DNA from: CAYMUL01 sp964393605
GTDB taxonomy: Bacteria; Bacteroidota; Ignavibacteria; Ignavibacteriales; Ignavibacteriaceae
DNA length: 64,000 nucleotides
NCBI GenBank assembly: GCA_964393605.1
Contig: CAYMUL010000009.1
Coordinates: 78,319 to 142,318, forward strand
Direction: 5' to 3'
Below the pieces are notes generated by a model. It was not told where the DNA came from. It searched no databases and saw only the letters and a program-made list of their open reading frames with translations. This document shows positions 36,540-46,238 of this stretch, in pieces. Numbering within the stretch: the stretch's first letter is position 1; each line of letters opens with the position of its first letter. The position numbers were made by a program, and so were the translations under genes.

Positions 36540-38291
36540 TTACTCCTTTTCTTCTCCCCTGCCCGTGCCTGAAAGGTTGCGCGAAATAAAATATATCGCA
36601 ATGATCACGGCGAGAAAATAAATTGTCGCCGCTAAAAAGTTTTTAAAAATTAAACTACCAATTCCGAACAGTGCGGAATAAACCAGCACTACTCCCAAAA
36701 ACCAATTGAAGAACATCGAAAGAAAAGATGCGTCGCTTTTTATTTCAGGTAATTTATCGCTGATTCGTTTCCATAATTTTCCGCCGGGATAGACTCGTTT
36801 ATAAAAATCTATCAACGTTTTTTCATCTGTCGGTTTGGTAAGGAATGTAACTACAAGCCATACAACAGTTGTAACCGAGACGAGAACGAAAAGACTATCG
36901 GGGAATTTTATTCCCGCACTTCTCACAAAAGGAAAAATAACAAAAGGAGTAATCATTGCAGAAATTTCGGACCATGCGTTTATTCTCCACCAATACCAGC
37001 GTAAGATTAAAACCAAACCAACACCGGCGCCGCATTCAAGTATGAATTCCCACGCACCTGAAATTCTTGTGATAAATAATGTAACGATAACAGAAACAAT
37101 CATTAATAAAATTGTAACTACCCGCGAAGCAAAGACATAATGTTTTTCTTCGGATTTTTGATTTATGAATCTTCTATAAAAATCATTTAACACATAACTC
37201 GAACCCCAGTTTAATTGAGTTGCAATTGTGCTCATGTAAGCCGCAAAAAATGCGGCGACGAGCAATCCCTTTAATCCTGAAGGGAGAAAATCATTCATTG
37301 CATAAATGTAACCCAATCCTTTTTTATCCGCGGGGAGATCGGGATAAAGAATCATTGCCGCAAGTCCTACAATAATCCAGGGCCAAGGACGCAGCGCATA
37401 GTGTGCGATTTGAAAAAAAAGTGTTGCAAAGAGAGAATGTTTTTCATCTTTTGCAGACATCATTCTTTGTGCAATATAACCGCCGCCGCCGGGTTCGGCA
37501 CCGGGATACCAGCTCGCCCACCATTGAATTCCGACATACGCGATGAATGACACAATCGAAAGTGCGAACGCGCCCCCGGCATTCGATATGGTTAAATCAA
37601 CCGTCGGAAAAAAATTGAAAACAAATTCAGGAAGCTTTGATTGCATTGCTTCAACGCCTCCGATTTGCGGCGAGTTCACAACAAGTATTGCAAGAATTAT
37701 ACAACCAATCATCGCTATGAAAAATTGAAACGCATCAGTTACTACCACTCCCCATAAACCGGAAAGCGCGGAATAGATCGCTACCAATAACATACACCCG
37801 AAAACATAGTACCATACTTCGCTTTCGGGAATTCCGAACATACCAATCAGAATGCTCATCATCGCTTTATTAACCCAGCCCATGATTATAACATTCATGA
37901 GCAAGCCGAGATACAACGCACGGAATCCTCTTAAAAATTTTGCCGGTTTTCCCGAATATCTGATTTCGGCAAATTCAACTTCGGTCATAATTCCTGCGCG
38001 ACGCCAAAGTTTTGCAAAGAAAAAAACTGTGAGCAATCCGCCGAAGACAAAATTCCACCAAACCCAGTTGCCTGAAATTCCATTTTTTGCAACGAGTTCG
38101 GTAACGGCTAAAGGAGTATCTGCCGCGAAAGTTGTTGCAACCATTGAAAGCCCGGCGAGATACCAGGGCAAGTTTCTTCCCGAAAGAAAAAATTCATCTG
38201 TATTCTTTCCCGCTCTCTTTGAATAATAGAGTGCAATCGCAATACTGAAAACGAAGTAGAGAAATATTATTGAATAATCTATAAAACTCAT
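36540..38291 (-). CDS. Sodium:solute symporter family protein (longer copy)
   Basis: SSS-family secondary transporter, 583 residues with about 13-14 hydrophobic helices. Typical features are FLSGRNLPWYLAGLSMVATTFAAD near residues 37-60 and the sodium-site region AFFAAYMSTIATQLNWGSSY near 345-365. The C-terminal part has an extra amphipathic segment (FYKRVYPGGKLWKRISDK) that is common in the larger sugar-type SSS members. Its substrate is not defined by the sequence. It overlaps the second symporter gene by 4 nt and a HAD phosphatase follows by 4 nt. Confidence 0.88.
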   Translation of the reverse strand: MSFIDYSIIFLYFVFSIAIALYYSKRAGKNTDEFFLSGRNLPWYLAGLSMVATTFAADTPLAVTELVAKNGISGNWVWWNFVFGGLLTVFFFAKLWRRAGIMTEVEFAEIRYSGKPAKFLRGFRALYLGLLMNVIIMGWVNKAMMSILIGMFGIPESEVWYYVFGCMLLVAIYSALSGLWGVVVTDAFQFFIAMIGCIILAILVVNSPQIGGVEAMQSKLPEFVFNFFPTVDLTISNAGGAFALSIVSFIAYVGIQWWASWYPGAEPGGGGYIAQRMMSAKDEKHSLFATLFFQIAHYALRPWPWIIVGLAAMILYPDLPADKKGLGYIYAMNDFLPSGLKGLLVAAFFAAYMSTIATQLNWGSSYVLNDFYRRFINQKSEEKHYVFASRVVTILLMIVSVIVTLFITRISGAWEFILECGAGVGLVLILRWYWWRINAWSEISAMITPFVIFPFVRSAGIKFPDSLFVLVSVTTVVWLVVTFLTKPTDEKTLIDFYKRVYPGGKLWKRISDKLPEIKSDASFLSMFFNWFLGVVLVYSALFGIGSLIFKNFLAATIYFLAVIIAIYFISRNLSGTGRGEEKE

Positions 38292-39733
38292 GCTGTTTCT
38301 TTCTTACTTAAAAATGTCAGAAGAGAACCGATTAGTAAAGTTGCGGCAACTCCGATAATTGTGAACCATGTCCACGCAACTAATTTTAAAGTGATAACAG
38401 AAATCATAATAAAAATTCCTGCGGCAAAAGCGGCGAGTGCATCTTCCTGTTTTGCGCGCTTGTTCAAAATACCAAGCAGAAAAGTGCCGAGCAAACCGCC
38501 GTAAGTGAATGATGCAATGCTGAGCGCAAGTTCAACAACAACCTTCGATGAATTCATGAAGAAGATTGCGGCAATAATTAACATCACCGCCCAAAAAATT
38601 GTTAATATCCTTGATATAAAAAGTTGTTGCGATTCATCATACTTATTTCCTTTGTAAGGAATGAAAAGATCAAGCATGCTTGAAGAAGCGAGCGAACTCA
38701 TCGAACCGGCGAGCGTTGACATTGCCGCCGCAAATAAGCCTGCAATAATAAATCCCGAAAGTACAGGCGGCAGTTCATTCAAAATAAACATCGGAAAAAT
38801 TTCATCCGCTTTCATTTCCATTTTTCCATAAAACGCATAAAGCATTACGCCTACAATTAGAAAAAGAACAAATTGAAAAATTACAATAACACCACTACCG
38901 ATAATCGCTTTCTTCCCCTCCTTTAAATTTTTCGTAACAAGCAATCGTTGAACGATAAGTTGATCCGTTCCGTGTGAAGCCATAGAAAGAAACGCGCCGC
39001 CGAGTATTCCGCCAAGCAATGTGTATGGTTGTGAAAAGAAACCTGCAATTCCGTTTTCAAAACCGAGATTGATAACCATAAATTTATTATCTGCTGATGC
39101 AGCCGCCACAACGGAATCCCAACCATTCGGGAGTAGGTTCAACAATGTGATTGCCGCGGCAAATGCGCCGCCGATATAAATAAACATCTGCACAACATCA
39201 ACCCAAATTACGCCGCGAACTCCGCCTGTGTATGTATAAACAAGTGTAACAATTGCAATTATTATTATCGCCATCGGATAACTGATATCGAGCATTAGTT
39301 TTAGCGGAATAGCCGTTGCGAATAATCGGACGCCATCGGCGGCGGTGCGTGTTAATAAAAATATTATTGATGCGAACGATCTGGTTTTCACTCCAAATCT
39401 GTTTTCGAGAAATGCATACGCAGTAGAAAGATTTCCACTGAAATATCGCGGCAAAAATATTTTAGAGACTACAATCCTCCCGAGCAAATATCCTATTGTA
39501 ACCTGAATGAAAGAGAGATTTGTCAGATACGCTAAACCGGGTATTGAAATAAAAGTAAGTGTGCTTGTCTCTGCCGCAACAATTGAAAAACAAACTGCCC
39601 ACCATGGAACTTTAGATGAGCCAAGGAAATAATCGCTGACGCTTCGTTGCTTGCCGCCTGAGATAATTCCCAAAACCGCAATTGCAATTAAGTAGACGCC
39701 GACAATCGAAAATTTTATTAATGAATCGCTCAA
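38288..39733 (-). CDS. Sodium:solute symporter family protein (shorter copy)
   Basis: SSS-family transporter of 481 residues with about 13 hydrophobic helices. The N-terminal motif FLGSSKVPWWAVCFSIVAAE and the sodium-site helix GLFAAAMSTLAGSMSSLASSS are clear. It begins at a TTG codon 10 nt after the STAS gene's stop; no in-frame ATG gives a complete first helix. It is only distantly similar to the adjacent 583-residue symporter, so the two are probably functionally distinct paralogues transcribed together. Solute unknown. Confidence 0.88.
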   Translation of the reverse strand: MSDSLIKFSIVGVYLIAIAVLGIISGGKQRSVSDYFLGSSKVPWWAVCFSIVAAETSTLTFISIPGLAYLTNLSFIQVTIGYLLGRIVVSKIFLPRYFSGNLSTAYAFLENRFGVKTRSFASIIFLLTRTAADGVRLFATAIPLKLMLDISYPMAIIIIAIVTLVYTYTGGVRGVIWVDVVQMFIYIGGAFAAAITLLNLLPNGWDSVVAAASADNKFMVINLGFENGIAGFFSQPYTLLGGILGGAFLSMASHGTDQLIVQRLLVTKNLKEGKKAIIGSGVIVIFQFVLFLIVGVMLYAFYGKMEMKADEIFPMFILNELPPVLSGFIIAGLFAAAMSTLAGSMSSLASSSMLDLFIPYKGNKYDESQQLFISRILTIFWAVMLIIAAIFFMNSSKVVVELALSIASFTYGGLLGTFLLGILNKRAKQEDALAAFAAGIFIMISVITLKLVAWTWFTIIGVAATLLIGSLLTFLSKKETA

Positions 39734-39743
39734 TAATATCTTT

Positions 39744-40085
39744 CTATTTTAGAGACTCTATCGCTTCTTCTATATTCGAAGCAAAAGTAAGAACCACGTC
39801 CAATTGTGTAATGCGAATAAGATTTAAAATTTTTTTACTCATGCCGCAAATAACGAGGTTGCCGTTTGCATCGTTCATAATTCTATTTGCAACAAGAAGC
39901 ACGCTCAAACCGGAACTGTCGCAACTCTCTACGTTGCTTAAATCGAAAACCATTTTCTTGAAATTGTTTTTGGAAACAAGCGAGTTAATCTCCGCTTTTA
40001 ACAAGCCGGAAATGTTGGCATCCAGTTTCGGATTTGTAACTTTAAATATCGATATGTTGTTGGTGTTTGTTAATTCAAAATTCAT
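39744..40085 (-). CDS. STAS-domain anti-sigma-factor antagonist
   Basis: 113-residue single-domain STAS protein of the SpoIIAA/RsbV type. The domain runs the full length, with the phosphorylatable serine in CDSSGLSVLL near residue 57 and the surrounding DLSNVE strand. Such proteins are phosphorylated by a serine kinase (SpoIIAB/RsbW type) and released by a PP2C phosphatase in partner-switching regulation. Neither a kinase, a phosphatase nor a sigma factor is encoded nearby, so its partners must be elsewhere. It is co-directional with the two symporters (10 nt gap). Confidence 0.87.
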   Translation of the reverse strand: MNFELTNTNNISIFKVTNPKLDANISGLLKAEINSLVSKNNFKKMVFDLSNVESCDSSGLSVLLVANRIMNDANGNLVICGMSKKILNLIRITQLDVVLTFASNIEEAIESLK

Positions 40086-40091
40086 GCAATC

Positions 40092-40616
40092 TTAAAACAT
40101 TTTAAGGCAATTTAATAAATTTTCGTAAGAAAGAACCGAACTTGCAGAAGAATCTTCTACGAGAATATTGAAAAATTTTTCGAGCCCGTTTCGTTTGAAA
40201 CCGACATAACTTTTCGAGTTGATGAAATTACTCGCAACCGCCGCAAAAACATTCGCGCTCCGATTCAAATCGATCACAATATCGCTATCCGTTTCGCTCA
40301 ATCTTCTTCTAAATTCTTTTTTGGGGAGATCGAATTTATTTTTCACTGTTTCAAAATATTGTTCAACTTGAATAAGATTACCTGTCTTTACAAAATGATG
40401 ATGAGCTGAAAAAACATAAATGATCAATCGCTTCTCGTTTGCGACAAGCGCGTCAATCAAGGGTAAAACTGCTTTTACATCTTCTTCTTTTTCAGGCAGG
40501 AAAAGAGTAAATTTTTTTGAGAAGGAAAAGAAATCTCCTCTGGTTGAGAGCTCATCTTTTTTAGCGGCACTTTTTTTTAAGATGAACGAAAGCATGATTC
40601 GCTGAAAAATATTCAC
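40092..40616 (-). CDS. Hypothetical protein resembling a shortened family 9 glycosyltransferase fold
   Basis: 174 residues from a GTG start that overlaps the ligA stop (GTGA). It has no signal peptide or membrane segment. The pattern PLIDALVANEKRLIIYVFS, then DSDIVIDLNRSANVFAAVASNFINSKSYVGFKRNG resembles part of the Rossmann-like domain of heptosyltransferase-type (GT9) proteins. The donor-binding C-terminal half is missing, and similar short DUF proteins are common in Bacteroidota. It may be a degraded or repurposed GT9; the function is unknown. Neighbours are ligA and a STAS gene. Confidence 0.5.
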   Translation of the reverse strand: MNIFQRIMLSFILKKSAAKKDELSTRGDFFSFSKKFTLFLPEKEEDVKAVLPLIDALVANEKRLIIYVFSAHHHFVKTGNLIQVEQYFETVKNKFDLPKKEFRRRLSETDSDIVIDLNRSANVFAAVASNFINSKSYVGFKRNGLEKFFNILVEDSSASSVLSYENLLNCLKMF

Positions 40617-42640
40617 GCTTCTATTTCTTTCAGAATTTTTTCAAAGTCTTCTTCGGAAAGAATTTTTATTCCGAGTTCGTTTGCTTTCGTTAATTTTGAA
40701 CCGGCGTTCTCTCCGGCTAAAACATAATCAGTTTTTTTGCTGACGGAGGAGACAATCTTGCCGCCGAGTTTCTCAATTTTTTCTGCCGCCTGTTCTCGCG
40801 TCATTGAACTCAACGTTCCTGTTAGCACAACAGTTTTTCCGCTGAGTGGTAAAGTTTTAGTTTCGAGAGTTTCAGATTCAAATTTCAATCCGAGTTTTTT
40901 AAGTTGTTCGAGCAATCCTATATTCGATTCATCGGAAAGAAACTGCTTGACGCTCTCGCTGATTGAACCGCCAATTTCATACACCGATTCGATATCTTCC
41001 TTCGAGGTAGATTTGAGCGCTTCAATATTTTTAAAATGATTGACAAGTTTTTTTGCAACACCCGCGCCGACAAATCTTATTCCTAATGCGAACAAAACTT
41101 TTTCGAAAGGTTTGTTTTTACTTTTTTCGATTGATGCGAGCAAGTTCGAGATACTTTTTTCACCGAGCCGTTCAATCGCTACAAGTTCATTTTTGTGTTT
41201 GTAAAGATTATAGATGTCAACAAAATTTTTCAGATAGCCGAGTTCAACAAAAAGGTCGATGAGCGATTCTCCTAAACCTTCAATATCCATCGCACCGCGC
41301 GAAGCAAAGTGTGCCAATCTTCCTTTGATCTGCGCACTGCAAGAAAAATTTTCACAATACAGTGCAACTTCATTTTCGGGTTGAATTATCGGGCTTCCGC
41401 AAACAGGGCAATTTGTAATCGGTTTTGTCGGCAGACTGCCGGCACTTCGCTCGCTTTCAATCACCGAAACAATTTTAGGAATAACATCTCCCCCTTTTTC
41501 CAAAATAACTTTATCGTTGACGCGAATATCTTTTCTTCGAATCTCATCAAAGTTGTGAAGCGTTGCCCGACTGATTGTTGAACCCGCGAGAAAAACCGGT
41601 TCGAGTTCTGCAACGGGAGTGAGAGCGCCGGTTCTTCCAACCTGCCAGGTGATATCTTTTAATTTTGTTACTGCTTGTTTAGCTTTAAATTTGAATGCCG
41701 TTGCCCATCGCGGCGAGCGTGCAATCTGTCCCAATTTTTCCTGCTGCGAAATCGAATTAACTTTTATTACAACGCCGTCAACTTCAAAAGGGAGATTGTC
41801 GCGCTTGATTTCAAATTCTTCGCATGCTTGAATTACACTTTCAATTCCTTTGCACAATTTGAAATCGCCGTTGACTTTGAATCCAAGTTTTTGAAGGAGT
41901 TCAAGATTTTCGCTTTGGGTTTCAAATTTGTCATCACGGCTGAGAAGATAATAGACGAAAATTGTCAATGGACGTTGCGCAACAATTGAAGCATCCTGCA
42001 TTTTAATAGTTCCCGCAGATGCGTTACGCGGATTGGCAAATGTTTTCTCCCCTTCATTCATGCGGTCGTCATTAAGATTTTTGAAAGCATCAAGTTCCAT
42101 AAAAATCTCGCCGCGCACTTCAATATTATTTAAAGAATATTTCTTTACAAGTTTTCGATTGAAAGAAAGAGGAATAGATTTTATAGTTTTAATATTTGCA
42201 GTAACTTCTTCGCCGATAGTTCCATCTCCGCGCGTTGCGGCTTTGGAAAGTGAACCATCAACATAAGTAATGCTTACCGAAACGCCGTCGATTTTGTATT
42301 CAACAACATATTCAACTTCATCGGACTTATTCAAACCTTCTCTCACACGTCGATCGAAATCGCGCAGCTCATCAAAGTTGTAAGTGTTCGCGAGACTTAG
42401 CATCGGAAATTGATGTTCGACAGGAGGAAAATCTGTTGTTAAATCTTTTGCCACACGTTGAGTCGGCGAGTCGTTCGTAATGTACTGCGGATTTTCACTT
42501 TCAAGTTTCTGTAATTCTTTAAAAAGAAAATCATACTCCTGATCGCCGATCGAAGATTCCGCAAGCACATAGTACTGATAATCATATTTGTTAATCAACT
42601 CGCGGAGTTCTAAAATTCTTTTTTGCACGGATATAGACAT
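40613..42640 (-). CDS. ligA: NAD-dependent DNA ligase
   Basis: Seals nicks in replication and repair. Domains in order: Ia (residues 1-70, LRELINKYDYQYYV), adenylation with AMP-linked Lys116 in VEYKIDGVSV, OB fold near 320-400, a four-Cys zinc finger (CPVCGSP ... CENFSC) near 410-435, helix-hairpin-helix repeats near 450-580, and a C-terminal BRCT domain (PLSGKTVVLTGTL, about 595-675). All parts are present and 675 residues is the normal length. Conserved and single-copy in most bacteria. Confidence 0.97.
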   Translation of the reverse strand: MSISVQKRILELRELINKYDYQYYVLAESSIGDQEYDFLFKELQKLESENPQYITNDSPTQRVAKDLTTDFPPVEHQFPMLSLANTYNFDELRDFDRRVREGLNKSDEVEYVVEYKIDGVSVSITYVDGSLSKAATRGDGTIGEEVTANIKTIKSIPLSFNRKLVKKYSLNNIEVRGEIFMELDAFKNLNDDRMNEGEKTFANPRNASAGTIKMQDASIVAQRPLTIFVYYLLSRDDKFETQSENLELLQKLGFKVNGDFKLCKGIESVIQACEEFEIKRDNLPFEVDGVVIKVNSISQQEKLGQIARSPRWATAFKFKAKQAVTKLKDITWQVGRTGALTPVAELEPVFLAGSTISRATLHNFDEIRRKDIRVNDKVILEKGGDVIPKIVSVIESERSAGSLPTKPITNCPVCGSPIIQPENEVALYCENFSCSAQIKGRLAHFASRGAMDIEGLGESLIDLFVELGYLKNFVDIYNLYKHKNELVAIERLGEKSISNLLASIEKSKNKPFEKVLFALGIRFVGAGVAKKLVNHFKNIEALKSTSKEDIESVYEIGGSISESVKQFLSDESNIGLLEQLKKLGLKFESETLETKTLPLSGKTVVLTGTLSSMTREQAAEKIEKLGGKIVSSVSKKTDYVLAGENAGSKLTKANELGIKILSEEDFEKILKEIEA

Positions 42641-42645
42641 CGAAA

Positions 42646-43470
42646 TTATTTTATCGATCTAATTCCCGATTTATCAATCAATATCTCCGTCCTGCGCTTC
42701 GATATATTTTGAAGATAAAGCGGTTTATTATTCAACATTAAACTCAATCCGCTAGTATTGCCGACAATCAAATTAAAATTTTCTATTGCCTTCGTTTCGA
42801 AATTTTGACGAGGATAGAGCAATCGCTGTAAAGTATCTTTGCCATCGCGAACAAGTTGTATCCATGTTGAATCGGTTGCAATCAATTTCAGAGAGAGACT
42901 ATCGGAAAACAACATCGCGGGAGTTTCGGTTTGTTCGTCAACTTCGAACCGTTCTTTGTTACTCTTAACTATTTCTTCAAGAGGTTTTTCAATTATGGTT
43001 TCATCTCCCTTTGAGAGAATGTAGTTTATCACAACAGCAACAAGAAAAAGAAAAATTATCCCAACAAATATCATTTGATATTTTGTGAGAGTGCCGAAAT
43101 ATTTTCGTTCGGGACTCATCGGATCAACGACAACTGTTTTTGGTTTCTGTTCTTCTTCCGTAAAAGTTGAAACAGTAGTTTCTCCTTCATTTGCAAGGGT
43201 TTCATCGCTTTCGGGAGCGTTAATATCTTTACCCGATTTTATCATCTCATATTTTTTATTGATAAGTTTTTCATCGAGACCGACAGCTTTTGCAAAATCG
43301 CGAAGGAATGCTTTTACATATAATTCGGGCAAGAAAGAGAGATCTCCTTTTTCGATCAGTAAAAGATATTTTTTATCAATCTTAATTTTGCCGGAAAGGA
43401 ATTCGATAGAAAGATTTGCCTGCTCGCGTGCAGCTTTTAGTTCATCTGAAATAATTTGAAACTGACTCAT
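42646..43470 (-). CDS. rodZ: RodZ-like helix-turn-helix membrane protein
   Basis: 274-residue bitopic protein with RodZ architecture. The N-terminal cytoplasmic HTH (AAREQANLSIEFLSGKIKI, YVKAFLRDFAKAVG) binds MreB in relatives. A linker leads to one transmembrane helix (FVGIIFLFLVAVVINYIL) near residues 135-152, followed by a periplasmic DUF4115-type beta domain (residues 190-270, with STWIQLVRDG). RodZ helps organise the elongasome. The gene is between rsmB and ligA, with 1 and 5 nt gaps. Distinguishing RodZ from other HTH-DUF4115 proteins without alignment leaves some doubt. Confidence 0.8.
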   Translation of the reverse strand: MSQFQIISDELKAAREQANLSIEFLSGKIKIDKKYLLLIEKGDLSFLPELYVKAFLRDFAKAVGLDEKLINKKYEMIKSGKDINAPESDETLANEGETTVSTFTEEEQKPKTVVVDPMSPERKYFGTLTKYQMIFVGIIFLFLVAVVINYILSKGDETIIEKPLEEIVKSNKERFEVDEQTETPAMLFSDSLSLKLIATDSTWIQLVRDGKDTLQRLLYPRQNFETKAIENFNLIVGNTSGLSLMLNNKPLYLQNISKRRTEILIDKSGIRSIK

Positions 43471-43471
43471 C

Positions 43472-44884
43472 TTAATTTACCCTCAAAAGTTTTGCGGCGA
43501 ATGCGCCGTCCGATTTATGTTTATGCGGCAAAGTTTGAATGCAATTATTTTCATTCACAACAGCCTGTGGAATATTTTCTCCTGCGGGAACGAGTTTGAA
43601 ATTTTTAAACTCCGTCAAAAAATTATGAACGACTTGAATATTTTCTTCCGGTTCGATACTGCAAGTGCTATAAACTACCACACCGTTTTTCTTTACAAGC
43701 GACGCGGCTTTTTTTAACAGTTGCAATTGATAATCTCTCATTTGATGAATATCGATCAATTCTTTTTTCCACTTGATGTCAGGTTTTTTTGAAAGAGTAC
43801 CCAAACCGGAACAGGGAACATCGGCAAGTACGCGATCGAATTCTTCATCATTAAAATCAAGCGCATCCGAATAAACAGCTTTGTGAATTGTAACTCCGAG
43901 CCGCGAAAGATTTTTATTCATCACTTCGAGTCGGGCTTCAAACTTATCAATGACGACAAGTTCACCTTTGTTATTCATCAAGTCTGCTAAGTAAGCGGCT
44001 TTGCCTCCGGGTGCGGCGCACATATCGAGCACTCTCATTCCCGGCTGTACATCAAGCAGGCGGCATGCAAGTCCTGTGCTTTCATCTTGAATTGAAAAAT
44101 ATCCCTCCTGAAAATATTGCCAGTTAATTACATTGGCGAGGTTCTGCAGCTTGAAAAATTCTTTGAGATAAATTCCATCGTTGTATTTTAAGTTCACGGA
44201 GTTCATCAAACTTTTAAATTCATCCAAACTAACTTTAAGTTGATTAGCGCGAAGAGTTAAGTAAGGGCGTTCATTGTTTGCGAGTAAAAGTTTTTCCGTT
44301 TCTTCTCTGCCAAAACGGGAAAGCCATCTTTTAATCAACCAGGCAGGATGCGAATAATAAGTTGAAAGATATCCGATTAAATTTTCTGCGGGGTCGGGAT
44401 ATCTCAATTGATTTTTCGAGCGGATAATATTTCTGAGAACTGCATTCGTAATATCGGCGGGTTTTTGTCCCTGCAACTTTTTAACAAATTCAACAGCTTC
44501 ATTGACTGCGGCGTATTCGGGAATTTTATCGAGAAACAAAATTTGATAAAGAGCAATCCGTTGCGCGTTCTTCATAGTCGGAATCGCTTTCGAAAATTGT
44601 CCTTTATAAAATCCTGCGAGAATCCAATCAAGTCTTCCCATCCATCTAATTACGCCGTGAACAATTTCGTAGAGAAGAGCTTTATCGTTGCCGCTAAGTT
44701 CGGTTCTACGCAATTCAACTTCGAGAAGTTTTTCGAGATATGCATCAGTTCGTTCAACGCGGTTTAATATTTTTACCGCTAAACCGCGAACACCGGAATA
44801 AAGATCCTCAACTTTATGTTCTTCAAGTTTAAATTCAGAAGAGGAGGGAGTTGAAACTTCTTCTATGTTTTGAATTGCATCCAT
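43472..44884 (-). CDS. rsmB: 16S rRNA (cytosine-967-C5)-methyltransferase
   Basis: SAM-dependent RNA methyltransferase with an N-terminal NusB-like RNA-binding domain (residues about 35-170: VKILNRVERTDAYLEKLL, KALLYEIVHGVIRW) and a C-terminal Rossmann domain. The cofactor loop is VLDMCAAPGGKAAYLA. The two catalytic cysteines are in ADVPCSGLGT and YSTCSIEPEEN. The ATG at 44884 overlaps the upstream stop as TGATG; an in-frame TTG one codon earlier is less likely. 470 residues, slightly longer than the E. coli enzyme. Confidence 0.93.
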   Translation of the reverse strand: MDAIQNIEEVSTPSSSEFKLEEHKVEDLYSGVRGLAVKILNRVERTDAYLEKLLEVELRRTELSGNDKALLYEIVHGVIRWMGRLDWILAGFYKGQFSKAIPTMKNAQRIALYQILFLDKIPEYAAVNEAVEFVKKLQGQKPADITNAVLRNIIRSKNQLRYPDPAENLIGYLSTYYSHPAWLIKRWLSRFGREETEKLLLANNERPYLTLRANQLKVSLDEFKSLMNSVNLKYNDGIYLKEFFKLQNLANVINWQYFQEGYFSIQDESTGLACRLLDVQPGMRVLDMCAAPGGKAAYLADLMNNKGELVVIDKFEARLEVMNKNLSRLGVTIHKAVYSDALDFNDEEFDRVLADVPCSGLGTLSKKPDIKWKKELIDIHQMRDYQLQLLKKAASLVKKNGVVVYSTCSIEPEENIQVVHNFLTEFKNFKLVPAGENIPQAVVNENNCIQTLPHKHKSDGAFAAKLLRVN

Positions 44885-46155
44885 CAATAAGGATAACCTC
44901 GCTTCCTTCTTTCATTGGTTGTAATATCAAATACATGTTGAAATAATTTTTCTTCTTTAGGTCCCATCTGTTTATTTCGTCGCGCAAGTACTCTCTTTGC
45001 AGTTTCGAGTGAACGTGCTAAATCATAAGTTGTAATTGCGTCACTTCCTCCCCATGAAAAAGAGGGAATGTACTTTGCCGGAAATCCCGCTCCGAAAATG
45101 TTGCACGAAAATCCTACAACTGAACCTGTATTGAACATAGAGTTGATCGCCGTTTTGGAATGATCCCCCATCACCAATCCGAGAAACTGTGTATTGGAAT
45201 TTACAACTTCGCCGTTGACATAAACTTTTACGCTACCGTAATTATTTTTTAGATCGCTGCAATTAGTATCTGCACCAAGATTAACCCAGCTACCGATGTA
45301 TGCATGTCCGATGAATCCCGCATGTTGCTTGTTAGAGTAAGGCATGAAAATCGAATGTTCAACTTCGCCGCCAACTTTACAAACTTTTCCGATAACTGCA
45401 TTTTCAAAAATTCTTGCCGCCGGTTTAACCTGACTTTTTTCGCCGATGAAAACAGGACCCTCAATCACCGCGTTTGAAGCAACTACTGCGGCATCACCAA
45501 TAACAATCGGACCGTTCGAAGCATCGAGAACTGCACCGGCTTTTATCAATGCATCTTTACCGATAATAATATTTTCTTTAGCAATAAGGTGAGCACCGCT
45601 TTGAACATTTCCTAAAATTTTTTCTTCGCCGTGAGCAAATTTCGTTTTGAGCAATTCGTTGAAGTCGATTAAAAATTGTTCTTCGACATTATCAATAATA
45701 TCCCAAATGTAATTCACCATTTTAACTTTCACTTCAACTTGCTTCAGCGAGGAGAAAGTTGAAAGTTCAAAAACATCGGTATTGAGATTTTTAAATTCAT
45801 CTAAATTTTTTCCCGATAATCTCACCGCAACTATAACGCCATTGGAGACATAAACACAATTCTCTTTCTCTTCAAGAGGAATTAAAGAGGAAAGATTTTC
45901 GGGTGCCATGAGCCGTCCATTGATAAAAAGGGAATCGCTCTTTTCAAATTGGTTTATCTTTAGAGATGGAAATTTTTCATGCATGAAATCGGTGAGATAT
46001 TTTCTAACATGATAAACGATTTCCGAGTTTGGATAGGCGCGAGAAATTTTTTCACGCAACGAGGTGAATCCGCACAACAGATTATAAACCGGACGCGAGT
46101 AAATCAGCGGCTCTAATCGTTCGTAATATTTATCTTCAAAAATACAAATTTGCAT
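44884..46155 (-). CDS. GlmU-like bifunctional sugar nucleotidyltransferase/acetyltransferase (Bacteroidota type)
   Basis: 423-residue protein of the alternative GlmU-like family found in Bacteroidota and relatives. The N-terminal half (about 1-190) is a diverged nucleotidyltransferase-like domain without a classic GxGTRM loop. The C-terminal half is a left-handed beta-helix made of hexapeptide repeats (IIIGKDALIKAGAVLD, PVFIGEKSQVKPAARI, AYIGSWVNLGADTNCSDL). It is predicted to act in UDP-N-acetylglucosamine supply for peptidoglycan and lipid A. Activity of the N-terminal half needs testing. It is the first gene of the rsmB-rodZ-ligA unit. Confidence 0.82.
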   Translation of the reverse strand: MQICIFEDKYYERLEPLIYSRPVYNLLCGFTSLREKISRAYPNSEIVYHVRKYLTDFMHEKFPSLKINQFEKSDSLFINGRLMAPENLSSLIPLEEKENCVYVSNGVIVAVRLSGKNLDEFKNLNTDVFELSTFSSLKQVEVKVKMVNYIWDIIDNVEEQFLIDFNELLKTKFAHGEEKILGNVQSGAHLIAKENIIIGKDALIKAGAVLDASNGPIVIGDAAVVASNAVIEGPVFIGEKSQVKPAARIFENAVIGKVCKVGGEVEHSIFMPYSNKQHAGFIGHAYIGSWVNLGADTNCSDLKNNYGSVKVYVNGEVVNSNTQFLGLVMGDHSKTAINSMFNTGSVVGFSCNIFGAGFPAKYIPSFSWGGSDAITTYDLARSLETAKRVLARRNKQMGPKEEKLFQHVFDITTNERRKRGYPY

Positions 46156-46238
46156 TGCTTGACTTTTCTGATTGGTAACATAAAGTTAAGGAATTGGAAA
46201 CTATTAATGAAACGCAGAAGAAAATTAGTATCAACAAA

